64,000 bases of DNA from JARRNE01 sp963824085. Its GTDB lineage: Bacteria; Pseudomonadota; Gammaproteobacteria; Chromatiales; Chromatiaceae. The number at the start of each line of letters is the position of its first letter. The stretch's first letter is position 1. The position numbers and the translations under genes are program-made. The notes beneath the pieces were generated by a model that was given only the letters and a program-made list of their open reading frames with translations, ran no database searches and had not been told where the DNA came from. Positions 15,532 to 23,706 of the stretch are shown piece by piece. The DNA lies in the NCBI GenBank assembly GCA_963824085.1, contig CAWGNT010000015.1, positions 643,447-707,446 of the forward strand. Direction: 5' to 3'.

Positions 15532-15660
15532 CACCACGAAGGGCACGAAGAAACACGAAGAAGGCAGCTCCAGAGTACCCGGCTTCACTGCGACGGTGGC
15601 TGCGAGGTCGCAAGGATGTCTTTGAAAACCTTCGTGCTCTTCGCGTTCTTCGTGGTTCGT
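15532..15660. repeat. Element-like pair of facing CACGAAG repeats in the gap between hrpA and pntB
   Basis: The 323-base gap 15468-15790 holds no gene. At 15535-15560 the heptamer CACGAAG occurs three times with period 9-10. At 15629-15656 the reverse-complement TTCGTG/CTTCG units occur facing it. The arms pair as an imperfect inverted repeat of about 33 bases around 65 unique bases. This is a known type of short intergenic repeat; it carries no cargo gene here. Confidence 0.65.
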
Positions 15661-15790
15661 CTGCCGGATGCAGCAGCGTAGCGCCGAGATGCGGGAAACC
15701 CTCGGGCTGGGTTTGGTCGTGCTCTGGTACAAGATCCACGAAGGCTCGGATGCGACTCGAGGGACCACGCCTGCCGCGCACTAGAGCCTT

Positions 15791-17188
15791 CTAGTGCCCC
15801 CCACCTTTCAAGGCCGACACCATGCCTTCGAGGGTGTCCTTGGCGTCGCCGAAGATGAGAGATGTGTTGTCTTGGTAGAAGAGCAGGTTGTCGACACCGG
15901 AGTAGCCAGGGCGCATGGAGCGCTTGAGGAAGTACACCTGCCGGGCCTTGCCAGCCTCCAGAATGGGCATGCCGTAGATCGGGCTGGACGAGTCCTCCTT
16001 TGCCGCGGGGTTCACCACGTCGTTGGCGCCCACGACCAGCGCCACGTCCGCGGTTGGGAACTCCGGATTGATCTCGTCCATCTCCAGCACGTGGTCATAG
16101 GGAATGTCCGCCTCGGCGAGCAGCACGTTCATGTGCCCGGGCATACGGCCGGCAACCGGGTGTATGGCAAACAGTACCTGCGCGCCCCGCGCCTCCAACA
16201 GCTGCATGAGCTCCTTGAGGGCATGCTGCGCCTGCGCCACGGCCATGCCGTAGCCCGGCACCACGATGATCTTCTCCGCATCCTCCATCCAATAGACGGC
16301 ATCCTCGACCGCAGCGGACTTAACGCCCTTCTGCGCCGCTAGCGCCCCTGCGCTCGACTCGCCGCCCTCGGTGCCGAAGCCGCCGAATACGACGTTGATG
16401 ATGGAACGGTTCATGGCGCGGCACATGATGTACGAGAGGATGGCGCCCGAGAATCCCACCAGCGCCCCGACGATGATCAGAAGGTCGTTGCCCAGGGTGA
16501 ATCCCGTCGCCGCCGCGGCCCAGCCGGAGTAGCTGTTCAGCATGGAGATGACGACCGGCATGTCTGCCCCGCCGATGGGGATGATGAGGGTTACCCCAAG
16601 CACGAAGGCGAGCAGGGTCATCAGAAGAAGTGCGAGCAAGCCATCGGTCGCGCCGAAGTAGAGGCCGAGCCCGACGGTCCCAAGCGCGATCAGGGCGTTG
16701 AGCGCGTGCTGGCCACCGAACTTGACGGGCTTCCCGCTGATCAGCCCTTGCAGCTTGCCGAAGGCCACCACCGATCCCGTGAAGGTGATCGCGCCGATGA
16801 CGATGCCGGCCGCCAGCTCACCCTTGAGCACGGGATCGAGCGTGCCCGCGTCCAGATGGTTGAGAAAGGTGCCGATGCCCACGACCACCGCCGCCATGCC
16901 GACGAAGCTGTGTAAGGCCGCGACCAGCTGGGGCATGGCGGTCATCTGGATGCGCATCGCGACCAGGGTCCCGATCACCGCGCCGGCCGCCACGCCGGCG
17001 ATGATGAAGCCATACGACTGCACCTCTGAGCCCAACAGGGTGGCGCCAATGGCGATCGCCATGCCGAGCATGCCGTACAGGTTACCTCGGCGCGCCGAGG
17101 CGGGATGCGTTAGCCCTTTGAGCGCCAGGATGAAAAGGACGGCCGAGATGAGGTAGGCGACCGCCTGGGTGTTGGCTGTGATTTCCAT
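15791..17188 (-). CDS. pntB: NAD(P) transhydrogenase subunit beta
   Basis: PntB carries part of the membrane proton channel and the NADP(H)-binding domain III of the proton-translocating transhydrogenase. This enzyme uses the proton gradient to reduce NADP+ with NADH. The 465 residues start with about nine transmembrane helices. The soluble domain follows, with VPGYGMAVAQAQH near residue 310, the NADP-binding loop, and later VVGANDVVNPAAKED. It is the last gene of pntAA-pntAB-pntB on the minus strand. Confidence 0.96.
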   Translation of the reverse strand: MEITANTQAVAYLISAVLFILALKGLTHPASARRGNLYGMLGMAIAIGATLLGSEVQSYGFIIAGVAAGAVIGTLVAMRIQMTAMPQLVAALHSFVGMAAVVVGIGTFLNHLDAGTLDPVLKGELAAGIVIGAITFTGSVVAFGKLQGLISGKPVKFGGQHALNALIALGTVGLGLYFGATDGLLALLLMTLLAFVLGVTLIIPIGGADMPVVISMLNSYSGWAAAATGFTLGNDLLIIVGALVGFSGAILSYIMCRAMNRSIINVVFGGFGTEGGESSAGALAAQKGVKSAAVEDAVYWMEDAEKIIVVPGYGMAVAQAQHALKELMQLLEARGAQVLFAIHPVAGRMPGHMNVLLAEADIPYDHVLEMDEINPEFPTADVALVVGANDVVNPAAKEDSSSPIYGMPILEAGKARQVYFLKRSMRPGYSGVDNLLFYQDNTSLIFGDAKDTLEGMVSALKGGGH

Positions 17189-17257
17189 ACGGTGTCCTTC
17201 AGGTGAGCCGGGCGAGCCGCGAAAGCCGCCTCTCTATGCTTGTGCCTTCGGGCACCC

Positions 17258-17542
17258 CTATTTCTTCTTCTTGAACATCGAGAGCATCCGATGGGTGACC
17301 AGGAAACCGCCGAAAACGTTGATAGAGGCCAGCAGTACCGCGAAGAACCCCATGATCTCCGCCGCCTTTCCTGCGCTCTCCAGCCCCGTTACCAGAAGTG
17401 CGCCGACGATGACGATGCCGGAGATGGCGTTGGTAAGCGCGAGCAGCGGCGTGTGCAGGGAAGGAGTGACCCCCCAGATCACGTAATAGCCGATGAAGCA
17501 GGCGAGAACGAAGACGTAAAGCGCAACCAGCGTTTCGGACAT
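17258..17542 (-). CDS. pntAB: NAD(P) transhydrogenase subunit alpha, membrane part
   Basis: This 94-residue protein has three hydrophobic helices and corresponds to the C-terminal membrane segment of E. coli PntA. Here, as in many alphaproteobacteria and some gammaproteobacteria, it is a separate gene. Recognisable segments are GYYVIWGVTPSLHTPLLALT, NAISGIVIVGALL and FFAVLLASINVFGGFLVTHR, followed by a charged MFKKKK tail. It lies between pntAA and pntB with gaps of about 70 bases. Confidence 0.95.
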   Translation of the reverse strand: MSETLVALYVFVLACFIGYYVIWGVTPSLHTPLLALTNAISGIVIVGALLVTGLESAGKAAEIMGFFAVLLASINVFGGFLVTHRMLSMFKKKK

Positions 17543-17608
17543 CGGAATGTGCTCCCCGGGTAGGCACTGCCCCCCGCACGCATCGATTGTTGTCAGGCGC
17601 CGTCCGAC

Positions 17609-18700
17609 TTAGTTTCGGACCAGCATCGCCCTGGTGATTTCGTCGTCCTCCAGGTCCTTGAGCACCGGCCCCGTCTCTCCCGTCTCGACCATAACGTCGA
17701 GGAGGTTCGCGAGATTGCGCGCATAGAAGGCGCTCGCGTCGGCCGGTACCAGGGCTGGGAAGTTCGTGTAGCCGATCAGGACGACCCCGTGCCGCACCAC
17801 GACCTGATCCTTCTCGGTCAAGGGGCAATTGCCGCCGCTCGCCGCCGCCAGATCCACGACGACGGAGCCGGTCCGCATGCGCTCGACCACCTCTTCCGGA
17901 ATCAGGGTCGGGGCGGGCCGGCAAGGGATGAGCGCGGTGGAGATGATCACTTGCGCCTTGGCCAGCTCATCCGCGAGGGCCGCCTGCTGACGTGCCTTGG
18001 CCTCGGCGGAAAGCTCCTTGGCGTAGCCCCCCTCCCCTGAGCCGCTCTCGCCGAGATCCAGCTCGACGGCCTTGGCACCCAGGGACTCGATCTGCTCTTT
18101 GGTCTCCGGGCGGACGTCGTAGCCGTGGACGTCCGCACCCAGACGGCGCGCCGTGGCGATCGCCTGCAAGCCGGCCACACCGGCCCCGAGCACCACGAGC
18201 CGAGCCGGCTTGCTGGACCCGGCGGAGGTCATCATCATCGGAAAGAACCGGCCGTACTGCACGGCGGCCTCCAGTACGGCTCGGTATCCGGCGATGTTGC
18301 TTTGGGAAGAGAGGGCATCCATCGACTGCGCCCGCGAGATGCGCGGCATGCGCTCCATGGCCAGCACCCGCACGTCCTTGGCCACCAGTGTCCCAAGGCC
18401 CTCGTCCTCACCACAGCTCTCGACGAAACCGATGTAGATGCCGCCGCGCTTCATGGCCGCCATGTCGTCCGCGTCCGGCCGCCGCACCTTGAGCAAGATG
18501 TCGGCGTCGTATGCAGCGGCACGGTCACCAAGGTTCGCGCCCGCGGCGGCATAGTCCGCGTCGGTATACGAGGCACGTTCGCCGGCACCGGTCTCGACCC
18601 TGACCTCAAAGCCCTTCTGGACGAGCTTCTTCACGACCTCGGGGACCGAAGCCACCCGCGTCTCGCCGCTGAGCGTCTCTCGCGGAACTCCAATCTTCAT
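17609..18700 (-). CDS. pntAA: NAD(P) transhydrogenase subunit alpha, NAD-binding part
   Basis: PntAA is the soluble domain I that binds NAD(H) and hands hydride to domain III. From the ATG at 18700 it has 363 residues and begins MKIGVPRETLSGETRVASVP, as in alanine dehydrogenase-like transhydrogenases. The Rossmann loop VLGAGVAGLQAIATARRLGA and the end VIISTALIPCRPAPTLIPEE are conserved. The open frame extends far upstream to 19036, but that part overlaps ppsR and has no family similarity. The operon is completed by pntAB and pntB. Confidence 0.95.
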   Translation of the reverse strand: MKIGVPRETLSGETRVASVPEVVKKLVQKGFEVRVETGAGERASYTDADYAAAGANLGDRAAAYDADILLKVRRPDADDMAAMKRGGIYIGFVESCGEDEGLGTLVAKDVRVLAMERMPRISRAQSMDALSSQSNIAGYRAVLEAAVQYGRFFPMMMTSAGSSKPARLVVLGAGVAGLQAIATARRLGADVHGYDVRPETKEQIESLGAKAVELDLGESGSGEGGYAKELSAEAKARQQAALADELAKAQVIISTALIPCRPAPTLIPEEVVERMRTGSVVVDLAAASGGNCPLTEKDQVVVRHGVVLIGYTNFPALVPADASAFYARNLANLLDVMVETGETGPVLKDLEDDEITRAMLVRN

Positions 18701-18798
18701 GCGTCTCTCACCGTCTCGGCAACGCGGCCAAAAAGCCGCGGCATTATCGGACCTCGTCTCGTGCAGCTCAAGAACAGGCTCGGCGCGGGCCGGACCCT

Positions 18799-19671
18799 CT
18801 AGTCGACCTTGCTCTTGACCGCCTTCAGGATATGCGACGAGATCTCTTCGATGGATTGGCTTGTGGTGTTGAGGACCGGAATCTGCAGCTCCTTGAAGAT
18901 CGCGTGGGCGCGACGAATATCGGCCTCGCAGCGCGCAAGGGACGCGTACGGGCTGCCCGGCCGGCGCTCCTCGCGAACGAGCTGCAGCCGTTGCGCATCG
19001 ATGGTCAAGCCGAACAGCTTCTCCCTGCAACCCCAAAGCGCCGGGGGCACACCGCCACGATCGAAGTCCTCCTCTGTAATCGGGTAATTTGCCGCCCGCA
19101 GTCCGTAATGGATCGCGAGATAGAGGCAGGTCGGCGTCTTGCCCGAACGTGAGACGCCGGTCAGCACAACGTCAGAGCGCGGAAAGTTGTCCGGACGCAC
19201 CCCGTCGTCGTTGGCCATCGCGAAATTGATCGCCTCGATGCGCCTGGTGTACGAGCTTGGCTTGGTAATGGCGTGGCTGCGGCCGGACTTGCGGCTCGGC
19301 GCGATACCGAGCTCGAAGCTGAGCGGCTCCACGAAGACCTCGAAGAGCTCCAGGAAGTAACAGTTGCCGCCTTTGAGGATCTGCCCGATGCCGTCGTCGA
19401 GCATCGTACTGAAGACCAGCGGCCGGACCCCGTCTCGATCCGCTGCCTCTTGCATTCGCTGAGTCAGCGCATGGGCCCTAGCCTCGGTATTGATATACGG
19501 CATGTAGACCTGCTCGAAGTCCAGGGTGTCGAACTGCGAGAGGAGGCTGTGACCGACGGTCTCGGCAGTGATGCCGGTGCTTTCCGAGACGAAGAAGACC
19601 GTGCGCTTCTGCGTTATGGTCGCACGCGGCGGCGTGGAGCCGGATTGCTCGCCCCTATCAGAGTGACTCAT
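18799..19671 (-). CDS. ppsR: PEP synthase regulatory protein (bifunctional kinase/pyrophosphorylase)
   Basis: PpsR (DUF299) switches phosphoenolpyruvate synthase off by ADP-dependent phosphorylation and on by phosphate-dependent dephosphorylation. The 290 residues begin with a short polar lead, then VFFVSESTGITAETVGHSLL, and contain the P-loop GVSRSGKTPTCLYLA (about residues 171-185). Family strings such as FAMANDDG are also present. It lies about 100 bases upstream of pntAA on the same strand. The divergent gene starts 116 bases away at 19788. Confidence 0.94.
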   Translation of the reverse strand: MSHSDRGEQSGSTPPRATITQKRTVFFVSESTGITAETVGHSLLSQFDTLDFEQVYMPYINTEARAHALTQRMQEAADRDGVRPLVFSTMLDDGIGQILKGGNCYFLELFEVFVEPLSFELGIAPSRKSGRSHAITKPSSYTRRIEAINFAMANDDGVRPDNFPRSDVVLTGVSRSGKTPTCLYLAIHYGLRAANYPITEEDFDRGGVPPALWGCREKLFGLTIDAQRLQLVREERRPGSPYASLARCEADIRRAHAIFKELQIPVLNTTSQSIEEISSHILKAVKSKVD

Positions 19672-19787
19672 GTCAATGCACGCTCGGGAGCTTTGCGGTC
19701 AGATTCTCAAGTGTATATCGTGGCGCGTCCCTCAAGCGCGGCGCCTGCGGCAGTATCGGGTCTCATCAAGCTAGTAGGAATTTGCTT

Positions 19788-20249
19788 ATGCCAAAGATTT
19801 CGAATGATCACGACCTGCGCGGCGCCGTCAATAAGCTGTCCGCCGATCAGCAGCGGCTCCTAGGTGCGAGCTTTGTCAAGAGCGTCATCCGTCTATCCAC
19901 GGAGCCCAGGGTTGCTCGCGCGGTGGAGACGGCGCTTAATCCTGAGGCGACCGACAGCGACTTGGAGGATGCCTTTAGGGCTGCGAAGAGTCATGCGACC
20001 AAGACTTACGCCGAGTGCGGCAGGGATACGAACTGGCTCGCCCAGGCAGACCACTTCGTGGCCGAGGCCGCGGCGGCTGCACTGACCCCTGAGTCCCTGC
20101 TCCCCGAGAAGAGCTCCAACCGCGCATGGAAGGCGGCGGTGCAGTCCCGCATGGCCGTCAATTGCGCGAGCATGGAAGAGGAAGAAGGTGAAACGGCCTC
20201 GGAGATGGAGCGCCAATACCGAATCGCCGACGAGTTTCTTGGGGGCTAG
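19788..20249 (+). CDS. Hypothetical protein, all-helical
   Basis: I do not recognise this 153-residue protein. It begins MPKISNDHDLRGAVNKLSAD and is predicted helical and acidic throughout, with no signal peptide or membrane segment. The ATG at 19788 is preceded by AGGA at a spacing of 8; the TTG two codons upstream is less likely. It is convergent with hypC. Its position at the edge of the hydrogenase maturation genes hints at a link, but nothing in the sequence shows one. Confidence 0.65.
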   Translation: MPKISNDHDLRGAVNKLSADQQRLLGASFVKSVIRLSTEPRVARAVETALNPEATDSDLEDAFRAAKSHATKTYAECGRDTNWLAQADHFVAEAAAAALTPESLLPEKSSNRAWKAAVQSRMAVNCASMEEEEGETASEMERQYRIADEFLGG

Positions 20250-20291
20250 ACTCCAGGACGCCCATCGTTCCCCAGCGCGTTATCGCAGCGC

Positions 20292-20555
20292 TTAGCGCGC
20301 TGCGGTGCCCGGCCCCCGAGCCGACGCGGCAGCCTCCGCCGCCAGCATCTCGTCATAAATCTCCCACGCCGCGGCCGCCTCCTCGGCCGTCACCTTTTCT
20401 ATCGCGTATCCCAGATGTACGACGACGTAGTCGCCCACGCTGGGCGACTCGTGCTGCAGCATGAGCAGATTCGCCTCCCGCTCGACGCCCTTGGCCTCGC
20501 AACGCGCGACGAATCCGTCGACTGCAGTAACCCGCATGGGAATGCCGAGACACAT
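20292..20555 (-). CDS. hypC: [NiFe] hydrogenase maturation chaperone HypC
   Basis: HypC/HupF carries the Fe(CN)2CO precursor with HypD and delivers it to the hydrogenase large subunit. The 87-residue protein starts MCLGIPMRVTAVDG, with the essential Cys2. The beta-barrel signature VGDYVVVHLGYAIEKV and an Ala-rich helical tail follow. It is transcribed away from the hydrogenase protease gene (82 bases between starts). The other hyp genes (A, B, D, E, F) are not in the window. Confidence 0.94.
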   Translation of the reverse strand: MCLGIPMRVTAVDGFVARCEAKGVEREANLLMLQHESPSVGDYVVVHLGYAIEKVTAEEAAAAWEIYDEMLAAEAAASARGPGTAAR

Positions 20556-20636
20556 GCACCTAGCTCTCTGTTCCGGTTATTGTCGACAGCCTACGGCCAA
20601 CAGCTGCGTAAGCTCAAGTTCCATCGGAGAAGACCC

Positions 20637-21125
20637 ATGGGTGAATCCACCCTGATTCTTGGCCTGGGTAACGCGCTCCTTGCCGACGAGGGCGTCGGCA
20701 TCGAGGTAGTCCACCGGCTTGAGGCAGAGCTCCGACACCGCGACGACCTGATATTCCTCGATGGCGGCACGCTGAGCTTCACGCTCGCCGCCGCAATCGC
20801 CGATTCGAGACGATTGATCGTGGTGGACGCCGCCGCCTTGGACGCGCCGCCGGGCACGGTATGCGTCTTCGAAGGCAACGCCATGGACCGCCAGCTGCGC
20901 GGCGCGGGAAAGAGCGTCCATGAGGTGAGCCTGTCGGACCTCGTGGACATCGCGCGACTCACCGACACTCTTCCGGAGCGACGCGCCATCGTGTGTATTC
21001 AGCCGAACACAGTCGACTGGGGAGACGCCCTGACGCCGTCGCTGGCGGCCGCCGTCCCGGAAGCCATGACCGCCGTCGAGGATCTGATTGCCCGGTGGGA
21101 CTCTGACAGCGCGGCCGGGCGCTAG
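20637..21125 (+). CDS. hynD: Hydrogenase maturation endopeptidase (HupD/HyaD/HynD family)
   Basis: This protease removes the C-terminal peptide of the large subunit after nickel insertion. From the ATG at 20637 it has 162 residues: LILGLGNALLADEGVGIEVV with the conserved Glu that senses nickel, LDGGTLSFTLAAAI with the Asp-containing strand, and SVHEVSLSDLVDIA with the third ligand histidine. The upstream open frame from 20415 overlaps hypC and is not used. Its likely substrate is HynL, whose C-terminal extension is present 5.6 kb downstream. Confidence 0.92.
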   Translation: MGESTLILGLGNALLADEGVGIEVVHRLEAELRHRDDLIFLDGGTLSFTLAAAIADSRRLIVVDAAALDAPPGTVCVFEGNAMDRQLRGAGKSVHEVSLSDLVDIARLTDTLPERRAIVCIQPNTVDWGDALTPSLAAAVPEAMTAVEDLIARWDSDSAAGR

Positions 21126-21321
21126 CCTAGCCCGCTAGGACATGCTGGACGACCACATGCTGTTAGACGCGTCGAACGGTGCACGCAGCGCCCTATCGGC
21201 TGTGGGTCCGAGGCGAAGCCCCGCCCACAGGGGCGCGCAATGGGAATTTACTGCGCTGCATCAAGATTTATAAGGAAAAAGCAGAATAGAATTCACGTAT
21301 GCGTGGTCTCATGGATCACCG
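21126..21321. promoter_or_regulatory. Upstream region of the hupH-hyn operon
   Basis: This 196-base stretch is markedly more A/T-rich near its end (TTTATAAGGAAAAAGCAGAA at about 21269-21288). It directly precedes the first gene of the hydrogenase operon and probably holds its promoter. No sigma-54 or FNR-type site can be assigned with confidence. Confidence 0.35.
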
Positions 21322-21756
21322 ATGTCTGGCCTAGGTAACATTCCCGTTGTCGTGGAAACCCCGAGCGGGGGCGTCTCCGATTGGGGCAATGCCCTGCCGA
21401 TCTTGCACGAGATCCGTTACGCGCTAAGGCGCTTCGCCGACACCGGAGAAGGCTCCGTGATCGACCTCCGCTCGATCCCCTTCGGTCCGGGAGACGAGGA
21501 GCGGTTGCTCGAAGCCCTTGGCAAGGGTGAAGTGGAGGCGACCGTGAGCGCGCTGGGACCGACGCGTGTCTGGGAGACGGCCTTTCCGGGCGTCTGGCTC
21601 GTCGATCACCGCAACGCCGACGACGAGCGCCTCGTCCTCCACGTGGAGATCACCGACGTTCCGGAGATCCTTCGTGCACAGCCGCCGGATGTCCGGGACG
21701 GACTCGACGCGCTCGACGCTCGGATCGGTGTCGGCGCCCAAGAAACGGAGACCTGA
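21322..21756 (+). CDS. hupH: HupH/HyaF-type hydrogenase expression protein (single HupH_C domain)
   Basis: The 144 residues match the conserved C-terminal domain of HupH/HyaF hydrogenase accessory proteins: GNALPILHEIRYALRRFADT, SVIDLRSIPFGPGDEERLLE, GKGEVEATVSALGPTRVWET and a final VEITDVPEIL. HupH/HyaF helps assemble or protect the small subunit in other systems. Full-length HupH is about 280 residues, so this is a one-domain version. It precedes hynS by about 190 bases and is probably in the same transcript. Confidence 0.85.
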   Translation: MSGLGNIPVVVETPSGGVSDWGNALPILHEIRYALRRFADTGEGSVIDLRSIPFGPGDEERLLEALGKGEVEATVSALGPTRVWETAFPGVWLVDHRNADDERLVLHVEITDVPEILRAQPPDVRDGLDALDARIGVGAQETET

Positions 21757-21949
21757 CGGCGGTCCAGACTGTTGGAACTGCCCGCGAAGGCACGGAAGAA
21801 CCTCTCACGGCGCTGAACACGAACGCGAACAGGCAAGTCGGCCTCGCTTCATCGGCCGGCGCGGCGGGCGTCGAGGACGGAGTGTTTCTACACTGGTGGT
21901 AAGTGGCAGGTCTCCACCTTCCCAGGTCCTGACAATTGAAGGAGGGACG

Positions 21950-23047
21950 ATGGCTCATCACAAGACCCTAGGCGAAAGCTTGCGAGAGCGCGGCGTATCG
22001 CGCCGCGGCTTCTTGAAGTTCTGTGCGGCAACCGCCTCCATGATGGCTCTTCCTCCGACGATGGCTCCCGCCATCGCGGCGGCGCTGGAAAAGGCGAGAC
22101 GGCCGTCGGTGATCTGGCTCTCTTTCCAGGAGTGCACCGGGTGCACGGAATCCCTCACCCGCAGCTTCTCCCCGACAATCGAGGACTTGATCTTCGATGT
22201 CATCTCGCTCGATTACCATCACACCCTCCAAGCCGCCTCTGGTGAAGCCGCCGAGCACGCCAGGAAAGAGGCGATGAAGGAGAACTACGGCGAGTATCTC
22301 GTGGTGGTCGACGGCTCGCTGCCGGGACCGGATTCCAACCCGGGGTATTCGACTATTGCCGGCGTGACCAACCTGGAGATCCTCAAGGAGACCGTAGCCG
22401 GCGCGAAGGCGGTGGTTTGCGTGGGAACTTGCGCCTCCTTCGGCGGTATCCCTTACGCCTCTCCCAATCCCACCGGCGCCGTTCCGGTGCAGGAGGTCGT
22501 CAAGGACAAGCCGCTGATCAACGTCTCCGGTTGCCCCCCCGTACCCATGGTGATCACCGGGGTGCTTGCCCAGTACCTGACTTTCGGCAAGCTTCCCGAC
22601 CTCGACGAGTACAATCGGCCCCTGGCCTTTTTCGGCCAGTCGATTCACGACCGCTGCTATCGCCGCCCCTTCTATGACAAGGGGCTGTTCGCTCAGACCT
22701 TCGACGACGAGGGAGCGCGCAAAGGCTGGTGCCTTTACCGGCTGGGTTGCAAGGGCCCCATGACGTACAACGCCTGTGCGACCATGAAGTGGAACGGCGG
22801 CACCAGCTGGCCGGTCGAGTCCGGACACGGCTGCCTGGGGTGCTCCGAACCGAACTTCTGGGACGCGGGAGGCTTCTACAAGGCGATCTCCGTTCCCACG
22901 GTCGAGGGTGGTCCCACCCTGGTGGCGGCAGGTGTCACGGGCGCCGTGGTCGGGGCCGCAGCGGCAGCTTTGGCGAAGAATCAGAAAAAGGCCGCGGTGG
23001 CCGAGCGTCAACCGGTCAAGATTGAGGAACTGGAGCAGAAGCTATGA
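21950..23047 (+). CDS. hynS: [NiFe] hydrogenase small subunit, Isp type
   Basis: The small subunit carries three Fe-S clusters that pass electrons from the NiFe site. From the ATG at 21950, preceded by GGAGG, it has 365 residues. Residues 1-45 form a Tat signal (SRRGFLKF and a hydrophobic stretch). Cluster ligands follow: ECTGCTES, CVGTCASFGG and SGCPPVPM for the proximal cluster; HDRCYRRP, WCLYRLGCKGP and NACATMKWN onward, with GCLGCSEPNFWD, for the distal and medial clusters. The proximal motif is the plain CTGC form, without the two extra cysteines of oxygen-tolerant enzymes. A small hydrophobic segment near residue 330 may be a membrane anchor. It overlaps isp1 by four bases. Confidence 0.95.
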   Translation: MAHHKTLGESLRERGVSRRGFLKFCAATASMMALPPTMAPAIAAALEKARRPSVIWLSFQECTGCTESLTRSFSPTIEDLIFDVISLDYHHTLQAASGEAAEHARKEAMKENYGEYLVVVDGSLPGPDSNPGYSTIAGVTNLEILKETVAGAKAVVCVGTCASFGGIPYASPNPTGAVPVQEVVKDKPLINVSGCPPVPMVITGVLAQYLTFGKLPDLDEYNRPLAFFGQSIHDRCYRRPFYDKGLFAQTFDDEGARKGWCLYRLGCKGPMTYNACATMKWNGGTSWPVESGHGCLGCSEPNFWDAGGFYKAISVPTVEGGPTLVAAGVTGAVVGAAAAALAKNQKKAAVAERQPVKIEELEQKL

Positions 23048-23706
23048 GCGACCCAACGGGATTTCTGCTTTGGACGAAAGGCCCGATGTTCGACTGGGCC
23101 ATCGCTATCTTCGCCCTCGGCATGACCGCCCGCATCGTCGAGATCTTCGTCCTGGGCCGCGCCACCAACTATGCCGAAGCGCGCGGGAACGAATGGGGAC
23201 CCGGCTTTCGGACCATACTCACGCGCAGCGTGGCCGATGCGGGCACCTTCCAGCGGGCGCCCTTCAACGTCGTCGTAGGCTGGATATGGCACATCGGCTT
23301 CCTCATTGCGCTGCTCCTGTTCATCCCGCACATCGAAATGATCAAGAGCGTCGTGGGAATCCGCTGGCCGGGCCTGCCCAATCCGGTGGTGGACGCAGCT
23401 ACCGCGGTTACCATCGTTGCCCTGGTGGCGGTCCTTATCCACCGCTTGAATCATCCGGTCATGAAGCACATCAGCACCGTGGGCGACTATGTCGCGTGGA
23501 CGGTGACCTTCTTGCCGCTGATCACGGGGTACATCGCGTACCATAGGCTGATCAATCCTTACCCGCTGGCGCTGGGCGTGCACATCCTGACGGCGGAAAT
23601 CTTCCTGATCGTCCTGCCGTTCACCAAGCTTACGCACATCTTCACGAGCTTCATCGCGCGCTGGTACAACGGCGCCATCTTCGGCCGCAAGGGGGTTGAG
23701 TCATGA
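23044..23706 (+). CDS. isp1: Isp1, cytochrome b-type membrane subunit of the hydrogenase
   Basis: Isp1 is a NarI-like membrane cytochrome that links the periplasmic hydrogenase to the quinone pool or to Isp2. The 220-residue protein has about five transmembrane helices. Histidines likely to bind heme lie in GWIWHIGFLIALLLFIPHIE, VLIHRLNHPVMKHIS and LGVHILTAEIF. It starts inside the end of hynS and overlaps isp2 by four bases, so the four structural genes appear translationally coupled. The gene order hynS-isp1-isp2-hynL is that of Thiocapsa roseopersicina. Confidence 0.93.
   Translation: MSDPTGFLLWTKGPMFDWAIAIFALGMTARIVEIFVLGRATNYAEARGNEWGPGFRTILTRSVADAGTFQRAPFNVVVGWIWHIGFLIALLLFIPHIEMIKSVVGIRWPGLPNPVVDAATAVTIVALVAVLIHRLNHPVMKHISTVGDYVAWTVTFLPLITGYIAYHRLINPYPLALGVHILTAEIFLIVLPFTKLTHIFTSFIARWYNGAIFGRKGVES

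Noticed and set aside
20250..20291. Terminator between the hypothetical gene and hypC.
   Set aside because: Only short GC-rich partial repeats (AGCGCG type) without a T run; too weak to list.
21950..23047. Oxygen-tolerant hydrogenase of the six-cysteine type.
   Set aside because: The proximal motif is CTGC with normal spacing and no extra cysteines are seen, so the enzyme is of the standard type.
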